A DNA stretch of 64,000 nt from Proteiniphilum saccharofermentans (lineage in GTDB: Bacteria; Bacteroidota; Bacteroidia; Bacteroidales; Dysgonomonadaceae). Below are positions 15,541-23,147 of this stretch, one piece after another (the first letter of the stretch is position 1; each line of letters starts with the position of its first letter). Location: positions 1,550,001 through 1,614,000 of the forward strand of contig NZ_LT605205.1 in NCBI RefSeq assembly GCF_900095135.1, read 5' to 3'. The position numbers and the translations under genes are program-made. A model generated the notes under the pieces. The model had not been told where the DNA came from and did no database searches. It worked only from the letters and a program-made list of their open reading frames with translations.

Positions 15541-17199
15541 ATGGAAACAAATAAATATTTTTTATTTATATTTTTGATATTGTTATTTATCGGATGTGAC
15601 TCGGGGTTGGAAAGATTCCCTTTGGATAGACCCTCCGACGGTACTTTCTTAACTACGGAAGTTGAGATGGAAATGGCGATAACAGGTGCTTATGCGACAC
15701 TAAAAACTTCTCAGGATTATAATTACCCTGCCGTTATTTTGCTGGATTGTTTGACTGATATTGGATGGGAGAGAGCACGGCAAACATATATGGATATAAG
15801 TACGGGAAAGCATGACAGTAATAATGAGTTGGTCGCTTCTATTTGGGGACAATTTTATGCAGGGATTGGCAGATGTAACTTTATCACTGAAAATATATCG
15901 AGAGGGAAAGATAATGTTTCCGAAAATGTATATAACAGGATTTTAGCCGAGGCAAAATTCATCCGGGCATTTCATTACTTTTGGCTAATGGAACTATTCG
16001 GTGATGTTCCTTTTACAATCAAACCAATTAATGATATTGCCGATACACAGCTGGCGAAATCCTCTAAAAATGAAATTGTCTCATTTCTTTTGAGCGATCT
16101 TGAAGAAGCTGCACAATATTTACCGGAAAGTATTCCTGCATCGGAATTGGGGAGAGCTTCAAAAGGAGCGGCGCTTGCTCTCAGGACAAAAATTGCACTC
16201 CATAATAATTTATGGCAGGAAGCGATAAATTCCGCCTTAAAGGTTATGGCCTTAGATTATGAACTGGCAACGAGTTATGAAGCACTATTCAAAAATTCCC
16301 AACAAAGAAATACAAAGGAAGTTTTATTCAGTCTGCAATATCTTTATCAATATGGGACATACGGTCCTGATGGTGTCACAACCAGAATGGGGAGAGGGTA
16401 TTCATCGAAAATACCTTCCCAGAGTCTGATAGACTCTTATGAGTGTATTGACGGCTTGCCGATAGATAAATCCCCATTGTATGATCCGACTGAACCTTTT
16501 AAAAATAGAGATCCCCGTCTGGATTATAGTTGTGTCGTCCCTGGTTCTGTTTTTTTCGGATATCAGTTTGAAACGCATAAAGATAGTGTGGAGTGTTGGA
16601 ATTATAATACTAATCCTCCAACTCGTGTGCCTAACCAGGATGCATTGAATGCATATGCTTCTTTCTCCGGTTACTGTTGGAGGAAATATGCTGAATCCAT
16701 ACCGAATCTTCCTACGGTGGGAGAAACTCCCATCATGCTTCTCCGCTATGCGGACGTGTTGTTAATGTATGCCGAGGCCAAAATTGAAGCGAACGATATT
16801 GATAGTTCGGTATATAAAGCAATAAATGATGTCAGAGAGCGGGTAAACATGCCTCCGGTAACTGAAGGAAAAAGTCAACAGGAACTGAGGGCTGCAGTAC
16901 GAAGGGAAAGGAAGTATGAATTTGCTTTCGAAGGTAGCCGGTTGTTCGATATTCGTAGATGGGGAATTGCTGAAAAAGTGATGCCGGGCAATTTTCTGGG
17001 TAGAATTCCTAAAGGTCTTTTAGCAACAGCGCCGACGATTGATGAATATGCAACACCGGATTACAGTGAAGTTCCTAACTGGGCGGAAATGCGTGTGATA
17101 GAAATACGTTCCTTTAACAAAGATCGCGATTATTTATTGCCGATTCCCCGCCTTGAGGTTGAGACCAATAAGCTGTTGATTCAAAATAAAGGATATTAA
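15541..17199 (+). CDS. SusD/RagB-type surface glycan-binding lipoprotein (locus 1)
   Basis: 552 residues. A lipoprotein signal with lipobox IGC at Cys19 is followed by the SusD-like N-terminal and RagB domains. Tetratricopeptide-like helices show as AEAKFIRAFHYFWLMELFGDVPFT, and the typical C-terminal pattern is YADVLLMYAEAK ... RRERKYEFAFEGSRLFDIRRWG. It caps the SusC barrel of 12241 and delivers ligand. The start is 12 nt after susC. A hairpin after the gene (17222) probably lowers transcription into the enzymes downstream, giving more SusD than enzyme. Confidence 0.94.
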   Translation: METNKYFLFIFLILLFIGCDSGLERFPLDRPSDGTFLTTEVEMEMAITGAYATLKTSQDYNYPAVILLDCLTDIGWERARQTYMDISTGKHDSNNELVASIWGQFYAGIGRCNFITENISRGKDNVSENVYNRILAEAKFIRAFHYFWLMELFGDVPFTIKPINDIADTQLAKSSKNEIVSFLLSDLEEAAQYLPESIPASELGRASKGAALALRTKIALHNNLWQEAINSALKVMALDYELATSYEALFKNSQQRNTKEVLFSLQYLYQYGTYGPDGVTTRMGRGYSSKIPSQSLIDSYECIDGLPIDKSPLYDPTEPFKNRDPRLDYSCVVPGSVFFGYQFETHKDSVECWNYNTNPPTRVPNQDALNAYASFSGYCWRKYAESIPNLPTVGETPIMLLRYADVLLMYAEAKIEANDIDSSVYKAINDVRERVNMPPVTEGKSQQELRAAVRRERKYEFAFEGSRLFDIRRWGIAEKVMPGNFLGRIPKGLLATAPTIDEYATPDYSEVPNWAEMRVIEIRSFNKDRDYLLPIPRLEVETNKLLIQNKGY

Positions 17200-17221
17200 T
17201 ATAATAATCAGGGTTAAAGTG

Positions 17222-17251
17222 TCAGGGGAATCTGTTATTAGATACCTCTGA
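17222..17251 (+). terminator. Hairpin between susD and the FAD oxidoreductase (partial terminator)
   Basis: TCAGGGGAATCT pairs with AGATACCTCTGA (one G-U and one mismatch), with a small loop. No long T-run follows, so it is more likely an attenuator or mRNA 3-prime stabiliser than a full stop. Confidence 0.45.
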
Positions 17252-17276
17252 TACTTTCTCCAAAAAATTATTACTC

Positions 17277-19067
17277 ATGAAGAGTTTCTGTATAATAGTT
17301 CTTCTTCTTCTTTCTTCCCTGACGTACGGTCAATTGGTATGGGTTGAAACTGAATTGTTTGAAGATAAAGGTGGGTGGATAAGTGAAACACAGTTCGTCG
17401 ATCAGATGGGTTCCCCCTATTTGATGGCACACGGGCTGGGGCAACCCGTAAAGGATGCCCATACCATAGTGGAATTCCCGGAAACGGGAGAATATCATTT
17501 TTGGGTAAGAACCAAAGATTGGGTTCCGACCGATATAGAAGGTCCCGGCATGTTCAGAGTATTAATAAATGATATAGCTTATGGCCCTGTATTTGGTGCG
17601 GACGGAATAAAGAATTGGCACTGGGTGTATGGTGGAACGATTGACATAGGAAACAGAAAAGTCAGATTATCTTTAAAAGATTTGACCGGGTTGAATGGAA
17701 GATGTGACATTATATGTTTTTCCAGGGAAAAGACCTCATTACCTGATGCTCTGACGGAGATTGAAGATCTGCGTTACAGGAATATTTCAGTTTCTCCCCA
17801 ACCGCAAATGCTGGGACAGTTCGATTTTGTTGTGGTGGGTGGCGGTGTTGCTGGGATTTGCGCCGCTGTGCAGGCAGCCCGGCTCGGAGTAAAGGTTGCA
17901 TTGGTGCAAAACAGGCCGGTATTGGGTGGAAACAGTAGCTCGGAAGTCAGAGTATCGACCGACGGCAGTACTTTTAAAAACAAATACCCGTCACTGGGTA
18001 GGATTGTCAGGGAAATCGATAATTATGAGGCCGGCGTGGGAGGCCCTGCTCATTTATACCGGGACGGAACAAGACAAGACCTTGTATTAAACGAACCCAA
18101 TATCACCCTCTTGCCTAATTTGCATGTGAATAGAGTTGAAATGAAGGAGGGGAAAATTAAGGCTGTTTATGCCCTACACCTTGAAACGTTAGAAAATTAT
18201 GTTATTGAGGGGGATCTATTTGCCGATTGTACAGGAGATGCCTCAGTCGGAATACTGGCCGGTGCTGACCACCGCTATGGAAGGGAAGCGGAGATAGAAA
18301 CCGGAGAGCCTTCCGCGCCTGAAACGGCAGATAATCTGGTAATGGGTTCTTCTAACCAATGGCAGAGTGTGCGTGAGGATATCCTTTCTGATTTTCCGGT
18401 CGAGCCGTGGATGTTCCGGTTTTCGGAAGAATACCATTTTCCGATCACTCAATCACGATGGGACTGGGAGAGCGGATTTGATAACCTGCATACAGTTGAT
18501 CAGGCAGAAGAGATCCGTGACCTGAATCTGTGTGCGATTTACAGCAACTGGGCCTTTCTGAAGACTTTTAAAAAGGATAGTTTTTCCCATTATCGCTTAT
18601 CCGAGCTACAACACGTGACTGGTAAAAGGGAATCATACAGGTTGTTAGGGGATCATATCCTGACAGAATGGGATGTGGTTAAAAAGGTGGAATATCCTGA
18701 TGCGGTGGTCACCACTACATGGGGAATTGACCTGCATTATCCCCATCCTGAAAATTCCAGACGGTTTCCCGGTATGGAATTCATTGCCTATGCGGAACAC
18801 CCTTTTAAGCAACAGGATGTATATACTTTCCCTTATCGTTGCCTTTACTCTCGCAACGTTCCCAACCTGTTCATGGCGGGAAGGAATATCAGTGTAACTC
18901 ATATCGCCCTGGGCACTGTCAGGGTTCAACGGTGTACCGGTATGATGGGAGAGGTAGTGGGGCTGGCGGCTTACCTTTGTCAGAAAAGGAATGTCCTGCC
19001 AAGAGATATCTATGAAAAATATCTGGAGGAATTACTTCTACTTGTCAGCGCAGAATGTGTTGATTGA
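17277..19067 (+). CDS. Secreted FAD-dependent oxidoreductase with N-terminal beta-sandwich domain (locus 1)
   Basis: 596 residues. The signal peptide is MKSFCIIVLLLLSSLTYG. Residues from about 20 to 150 form a beta-rich module (ETELFEDKGGW, GEYHFWVRTKDW, LTGLNGRCDIICF) like carbohydrate-binding or golvesin-like domains. The FAD_oxidored domain follows, with dinucleotide-binding VVVGGGVAGICAAVQAARLG (about 184) and LGGNSSSEVRV. C-terminal landmarks are YRCLYSRNVPNLFMAGRNIS and THIALGTVRV. A paralogue with the same order is at 33541. The substrate is not known. The SusCD context and the sugar-binding-like domain suggest oxidation of a saccharide or glycoside in the periplasm; that is inference. 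Confidence 0.82.
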   Translation: MKSFCIIVLLLLSSLTYGQLVWVETELFEDKGGWISETQFVDQMGSPYLMAHGLGQPVKDAHTIVEFPETGEYHFWVRTKDWVPTDIEGPGMFRVLINDIAYGPVFGADGIKNWHWVYGGTIDIGNRKVRLSLKDLTGLNGRCDIICFSREKTSLPDALTEIEDLRYRNISVSPQPQMLGQFDFVVVGGGVAGICAAVQAARLGVKVALVQNRPVLGGNSSSEVRVSTDGSTFKNKYPSLGRIVREIDNYEAGVGGPAHLYRDGTRQDLVLNEPNITLLPNLHVNRVEMKEGKIKAVYALHLETLENYVIEGDLFADCTGDASVGILAGADHRYGREAEIETGEPSAPETADNLVMGSSNQWQSVREDILSDFPVEPWMFRFSEEYHFPITQSRWDWESGFDNLHTVDQAEEIRDLNLCAIYSNWAFLKTFKKDSFSHYRLSELQHVTGKRESYRLLGDHILTEWDVVKKVEYPDAVVTTTWGIDLHYPHPENSRRFPGMEFIAYAEHPFKQQDVYTFPYRCLYSRNVPNLFMAGRNISVTHIALGTVRVQRCTGMMGEVVGLAAYLCQKRNVLPRDIYEKYLEELLLLVSAECVD

Positions 19068-19086
19068 AAATATCGTCATTTATAGT

Positions 19087-20052
19087 ATGATAAGGCATAA
19101 TCTTTTAATATTGGCAATTGGGTTGATCTCTGTGGCCGGTTTCTCGCAGCAGAGGGTTATTTTTGACACGGATATGGATTCCGACGTCGATGATGTCGGA
19201 GCCTTGGCCATGCTTTATAACCTTCATAAACAAAAGGAGATAGATCTTCTTGGTGTTATTGTCACCAGTGATGACCCTTATGCTCCTGAATGTGTCAGTG
19301 CCTTAAATACATATTATGGTATGGAACGCCTGCCTGTAGGATTTCTTGAAGGGCAACCGGTGCTTACCAATCATTCCCGTTATACCAGACAGATAGCGGA
19401 AGAATATCCTCATCCTTTGCCTTCATGGAGAGAGGCGCCGTCTGCAACGGCTACTTATCGGAAATTATTGGCCGAAAGTCCCGATCATTCCGTAATCATT
19501 CTGACGGTAGGTCATCTCAGCAGTCTGCAAAAACTGTTGGAATCTCTGCCGGACGAATATTCCCCTCTTCATGGGAAAGAACTAGTAGAAGCCAAAGTCA
19601 TGAAATGGTATTGTATGGGAGGAAAATTCCCGCAGGGAAAGGAAGCTAATTTCTACAGGCCGGATCCCGCTTCTACTGTTTATTGTCTGAAGAACTGGAA
19701 TAAAGAGGTCGTTTTTTGTGGATGGGAGATAGGAAACCCTATCATCACCGGTGATGCGACACTAAGAAAATTGCCGGTTAAACATCCTGTGTATAGGGCC
19801 TACGAGTTGTACAATAATTTTGCCGGACGGGCAAGTTGGGATCAGGTCACTGTTTTCTTATTATCGAAGCAAAGCCACAAATATTTTCAGATACAAAACA
19901 GGGGACACTGCTCTGTCGATCCGGACGGAAGTAACCGCTGGATCCCCGGGAAAAAGAGTAATCACGGTTATCTTATATTTAATGAGAATGCCTCCATACC
20001 TGAAGTATCTACCTTAATAACAGCCTTGATGTTGGGAGGTGATGTACAATAA
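19087..20052 (+). CDS. Secreted nucleoside-hydrolase-like protein (IUNH superfamily)
   Basis: 321 residues from the ATG at 19087, chosen because it opens a clean signal peptide (MIRHNLLILAIGLISVAGFS). The in-frame ATG at 18991 would overlap the previous gene and spoil it. The IUNH calcium/ribose-binding motif is seen as DTDMDSDVDDVGALAMLYNL (canonical DTDxGxDDA), with CMGGKFP and GREIG-like CGWEIGNP further on. The family cleaves N-ribosides. In PULs such exported members have no proven substrate and may act on other N- or O-glycosides. It begins 19 nt after the FAD oxidoreductase and is the last gene of locus 1. Confidence 0.8.
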   Translation: MIRHNLLILAIGLISVAGFSQQRVIFDTDMDSDVDDVGALAMLYNLHKQKEIDLLGVIVTSDDPYAPECVSALNTYYGMERLPVGFLEGQPVLTNHSRYTRQIAEEYPHPLPSWREAPSATATYRKLLAESPDHSVIILTVGHLSSLQKLLESLPDEYSPLHGKELVEAKVMKWYCMGGKFPQGKEANFYRPDPASTVYCLKNWNKEVVFCGWEIGNPIITGDATLRKLPVKHPVYRAYELYNNFAGRASWDQVTVFLLSKQSHKYFQIQNRGHCSVDPDGSNRWIPGKKSNHGYLIFNENASIPEVSTLITALMLGGDVQ

Positions 20053-20095
20053 AACAACCAGGGTATTCTTTTTCTTTCAGTCTATCTATCTAACT

Positions 20096-20449
20096 CTATT
20101 CAGGAGAGTTATCCAACCCTACTTCTTCTATCAATGCTTTGATTTCACGGGCAGTAATATTGTCGCGCTCAGCCTTGTCGTAGATAAAAAGCAGGTTAAT
20201 TTCAGCTTCTTCCATATCCACCGAAATGGTAACAGTTATCACTCTTGCGCCATGACTTTTTCCTCGCCCTTTGCTGCCAATAGCCATACGTACTTTACGG
20301 ATACCGCTTCCGAGATTTACACCGGCATTAGGATTGCGATAAAGTTCATCCAATAAAGCTGCATAGTCTTTTTTGATGGAATGATACTTTTTACTTAGGC
20401 GTTTCAGCTCGCGTTCAAAAGGGTATAGTGCATTAATTTTATAATTCAT
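20096..20449 (-). CDS. RelE/ParE-fold toxin of a type II toxin-antitoxin pair
   Basis: 117 residues, basic. MNYKINALYPFERELKRLSKKYHSIKKDY begins the RelE/YafQ-like helices, then GSGIRKVRMAIGSKGRGKSHGARVI and the strand NLLFIYDKAERDNI, which is typical of the family. Most relatives are ribosome-dependent mRNA interferases. Its start overlaps the end of the antitoxin gene by 11 nt, so the two are translationally coupled (antitoxin first). It lies convergent to locus 1 and divergent from the sigma gene at 21089. The family is likely; the exact subclass is uncertain. Confidence 0.78.
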   Translation of the reverse strand: MNYKINALYPFERELKRLSKKYHSIKKDYAALLDELYRNPNAGVNLGSGIRKVRMAIGSKGRGKSHGARVITVTISVDMEEAEINLLFIYDKAERDNITAREIKALIEEVGLDNSPE

Positions 20450-20777
20450 TAAGCAACTCCTCTGCGGTTTTAGGTTTTCTCCCTGTGCGGCGGCGCTCTT
20501 TAATCTCCAATAATCCTTTGCGGATACCTGCCAAAATCTCCTCTTTGCCGATTGTCTCTTCCTCTTCGATAACTACTGGTTTTTCCCAAGGTTGTCCGGC
20601 GGTTTCTAACAGCGATTCCACTGCTTTTTTGAGTATTGCCGGATTGTCGATGCCCATCAAAGCATTAATGCCTGCTAATTTGAGTGCGTTGACATCGATA
20701 TTATAAGCGGCTTGCGGTTCAGACACATTATGGATGTTCTTTTTGCTGCGTTGTTTATCTTTTTTCTTTTCCATCAA
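20439..20777 (-). CDS. Antitoxin partner of the RelE-like toxin
   Basis: 112 residues. The basic N-terminus (MMEKKKDKQRSKKN) may bind DNA. A central helix follows (LKLAGINALMGIDNPAILKKAVESLL), then an acidic patch (VIEEEETIGKEEILAGIRKG) that could wrap the toxin, and a Lys/Arg-rich end. It is not a recognised Xre or MazE fold; the assignment rests on size, charge layout and the 11-nt overlap with the toxin at 20096. It would neutralise the toxin and repress the promoter in 20778-21088. Confidence 0.68.
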   Translation of the reverse strand: MMEKKKDKQRSKKNIHNVSEPQAAYNIDVNALKLAGINALMGIDNPAILKKAVESLLETAGQPWEKPVVIEEEETIGKEEILAGIRKGLLEIKERRRTGRKPKTAEELLNEL

Positions 20778-21088
20778 TTACTGTCTGCTAATGGGTTAAT
20801 GAGGATAAAGGTACGATGTTTTTACGAAAGAAACAAATCTCATTTTTTATGCGGATCATTTTCGTATCTCCTTTACGTTTATACCATCGAGAATAAGTTA
20901 TATGTCGCTTTCATAGATAGAGGCCGTTTGGTCTGTATACTATTATACGATAGAGAGAAAGTGAATTCCTTATCTTTTTAAACAAAATATTCTTCTTCTT
21001 TTTTAATATATTTATGATATTTATATTATATCTTTGCAGATACACAAGGAAATAATTCTTCCATTTAATATCTTTTATTCTTTTTGAA
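20778..21088. promoter_or_regulatory. Divergent intergenic region between the antitoxin and the ECF sigma gene
   Basis: 311 bp with no gene. On the plus strand TATCTTTG at 21029-21036 matches the -7 consensus TAnnTTTG and sits about 50 nt before the sigma ATG at 21089. On the minus strand TACCTTTA (complement near 20810) is a near match for the antitoxin promoter. The rest is AT-rich. Confidence 0.5.
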
Positions 21089-21712
21089 ATGTCTGCAGAG
21101 AAAAGAATTATAACAGAGAGGAATACCATTACGAACGACAAGGACTTAGTGATTCGTCTCATCAACAATGACCAGGAAGCATTTTGTGAATTATATGCAA
21201 AATATAAAGAGCGGTTGTTATATTTTGCCGTGAAATTTGTTAAACAATGTGAATTTGCAGAAGACATTTATCAAGATGCTTTTATTGTTATCTGGCAAAA
21301 CCGTCGCTTCCTCGATCCGGAAAAGACATTTTCATCGTACCTTTATACCATTGTGAAAAATCGAATTCTTAATATTCTGAGAGAAATAGAAAATGATCAG
21401 AAACTCAAATCACATATCCTTGCCAATGCCATTGATTATTCCGACGTTACGAACCAACATGTCCAGATCAATGAATTAAAGGGTATTCTCGATAAAATAT
21501 TAAAAAAATTGACTCCCCGCCAGCGACAGATATTTGAAATGAGTCGGGACGAACAGATGACACATAAAGAGATTGCTGAGGTATTGGGTATTTCCGTATT
21601 TACGGTACAAGAACATATTTCAATTGCTCTTAAATCAATTAAGCATTATCTGAAGGAATATCCTGATAACATGGTGGGTCTACTGCTAATCCTGATTTGT
21701 ATAAATATATAA
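21089..21712 (+). CDS. ECF-type RNA polymerase sigma factor (locus 2)
   Basis: 207 residues, longer at the N-terminus than the locus 1 sigma. Region 2 is QEAFCELYAKYKERLLYFAV ... AEDIYQDAFIVIWQNR (about 30-75). Region 4 is LTPRQRQIFEMSRDEQMTHK with EIAEVLGISVFTVQEHIS (about 142-185). A hydrophobic stretch GLLLILICINI ends the protein, which is odd and may be an extra helix. It pairs with the FecR at 21885 and the STN-containing SusC at 23148. A -7-like box lies 50 nt upstream. Confidence 0.9.
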   Translation: MSAEKRIITERNTITNDKDLVIRLINNDQEAFCELYAKYKERLLYFAVKFVKQCEFAEDIYQDAFIVIWQNRRFLDPEKTFSSYLYTIVKNRILNILREIENDQKLKSHILANAIDYSDVTNQHVQINELKGILDKILKKLTPRQRQIFEMSRDEQMTHKEIAEVLGISVFTVQEHISIALKSIKHYLKEYPDNMVGLLLILICINI

Positions 21713-21884
21713 AAAAAGTTAAGCAAACCCCAGCTTTGTAGCTTATCTGTGTATTCAATATAACGGGATACATAAATGAGCCAAATTTTTCCTGTCAATT
21801 TTTGTACAATATAACAAATATCGGCTGTTTTTTTATAAAAAATCGTACTGGTATTTTCCGGTTACTCGCTTCATTGATATATTT

Positions 21885-22877
21885 ATGAGAAGTAAGAAAG
21901 AAAAAGAAAAGATAATCTGGCGTTTTTTGGAAAACCTCTATACGAAGCAAGATGCTGAATGGTTTTTACGGGATATAAGAGATCGGAGAAATGATACTCT
22001 GATAGATAATATAATATGGGAATTAGAAGAAGAGAGCAGACTGCAAAAGAATCCCGGTCCCGTTCGCTATGAACAATACAAGCAGGAAGCACGGCAACTG
22101 TTGAAACGTTTTGAAGAGAAGAGAAGGAGACGGTTTCGTCAGGCGTCGGTATATATTGCTACGATGGCGTCGGTATTATTTTTAGTCGTATATGTATTGC
22201 ATTACATCAAAACTACACAAATATCTTCTGCATTATACACGGAAATCGTTACATCTTATGGGGAAAAAAGACGGTTGACGTTTTCCGATAGTACCCGGGT
22301 AATGCTGAACTCCCGTACAAATATTGTCTACCCTGAGATCTTTGGTAAAAACGAGCGTCGTATACGGCTTTCCGGCGAAGCCTATTTTGATGTAAACAAA
22401 GATAAAACTCCTTTCATAGTGGAAACGGGACGTTTTGATGTTCAGGTACTGGGTACGGCCTTTAATGTAAAAGCATATGATGAGGATGAGATCGTTTCGG
22501 TGACGGTGAATGAAGGCCATGTTGAGGTATCCATGCCTGGAGCCTCTCTTTCCCTGAAACGAAAAGAAAAAGTAATTCTCAATACCCGTACAGGAGAGAT
22601 CATAAAAGAAGTTATTCGCAATGACAGGCATTCCTTTGCATGGATGGAGGGTTGGCTTTATTTTGATCGGACCCCTATTCGTGATATTGCAAGGGAACTG
22701 GAGAGGATATACGGTTGCCGTATTGTATTCAAAGAAGGAGAGGAGTTCAATAACCTGATTTCAGGAGAACATGACAACCAAAACCTCGAATCTGTATTAG
22801 AATCCATTAAATACACAAGCGGTATCAAATACATGAAAAAAGACAATGAAGTACTTCTTTATAAATACGAGTTCTAA
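21885..22877 (+). CDS. FecR-type anti-sigma factor (locus 2)
   Basis: 330 residues. The N-terminal cytoplasmic region is rich in charge (RSKKEKEKIIWRFLENLY). One membrane segment at about 87-105 (VYIATMASVLFLVVYVLHYI) is followed by the periplasmic FecR domain (FSDSTRVMLNSRTNIVYPEI, LSGEAYFDVNKDKTPFIVET, VLGTAFNVKAYDEDE) and a C-terminal DUF4974-like domain ending YMKKDNEVLLYKYEF. It is the partner of the sigma factor at 21089 and should receive the signal from the SusC at 23148. Confidence 0.92.
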   Translation: MRSKKEKEKIIWRFLENLYTKQDAEWFLRDIRDRRNDTLIDNIIWELEEESRLQKNPGPVRYEQYKQEARQLLKRFEEKRRRRFRQASVYIATMASVLFLVVYVLHYIKTTQISSALYTEIVTSYGEKRRLTFSDSTRVMLNSRTNIVYPEIFGKNERRIRLSGEAYFDVNKDKTPFIVETGRFDVQVLGTAFNVKAYDEDEIVSVTVNEGHVEVSMPGASLSLKRKEKVILNTRTGEIIKEVIRNDRHSFAWMEGWLYFDRTPIRDIARELERIYGCRIVFKEGEEFNNLISGEHDNQNLESVLESIKYTSGIKYMKKDNEVLLYKYEF

Positions 22878-22935
22878 TCCTAAAAAATACGCCTATGAAT
22901 AAATTTACCATATAAATAAAGATTTCGGAAAATAA

Positions 22936-22965
22936 AAAGAGCACCTTGTGAAAAAAGTGCTCTTT
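22936..22965 (+). terminator. Terminator-like hairpin after fecR (locus 2)
   Basis: AAAGAGCAC (22936-22944) pairs perfectly with GTGCTCTTT (22957-22965). It has an A-rich loop, and the flanks give the A/T tail of a bidirectional-looking terminator. The position mirrors the hairpin after fecR in locus 1. Confidence 0.6.
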
Positions 22966-22974
22966 AAGTAGAAG

Positions 22975-23025
22975 AGGTAACTTCTATTTCACCAGTTTGC
23001 CATCTCGGATAATAAGAAGTTACCT
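22975..23025 (+). promoter_or_regulatory. Second inverted repeat before susC (locus 2)
   Basis: AGGTAACTTCT (22975-22985) and AGAAGTTACCT (23015-23025) are a perfect 11-bp inverted repeat around a 29-nt loop. No T-run follows, so it may be an operator or an mRNA structure in the susC leader rather than a terminator. Confidence 0.45.
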
Positions 23026-23051
23026 GGTCGAAAATTTTGTTCACTAAAGTT

Positions 23052-23120
23052 AGACTATTTCTCGCCATGGCAGAAGACAAGCTTGCTTGGATTATGCTCA
23101 TTTGACTTAACGAAATAGTT
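23052..23120 (+). repeat. Dispersed intergenic hairpin repeat, copy D
   Basis: The cleanest single unit: AGACTATTTCTCGCCATGGC at the left, CAAGCTTGCTTGG and TGCTCATTTG in the middle, GACTTAACGAAATAGTT at the right. The ends pair (AACTATTTCG against CGAAATAGTT with one shift). It is placed 28 bp before the susC ATG at 23148, in its leader. Confidence 0.6.
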
Positions 23121-23147
23121 TAAAAAATTATTAAACACAACAAATAT

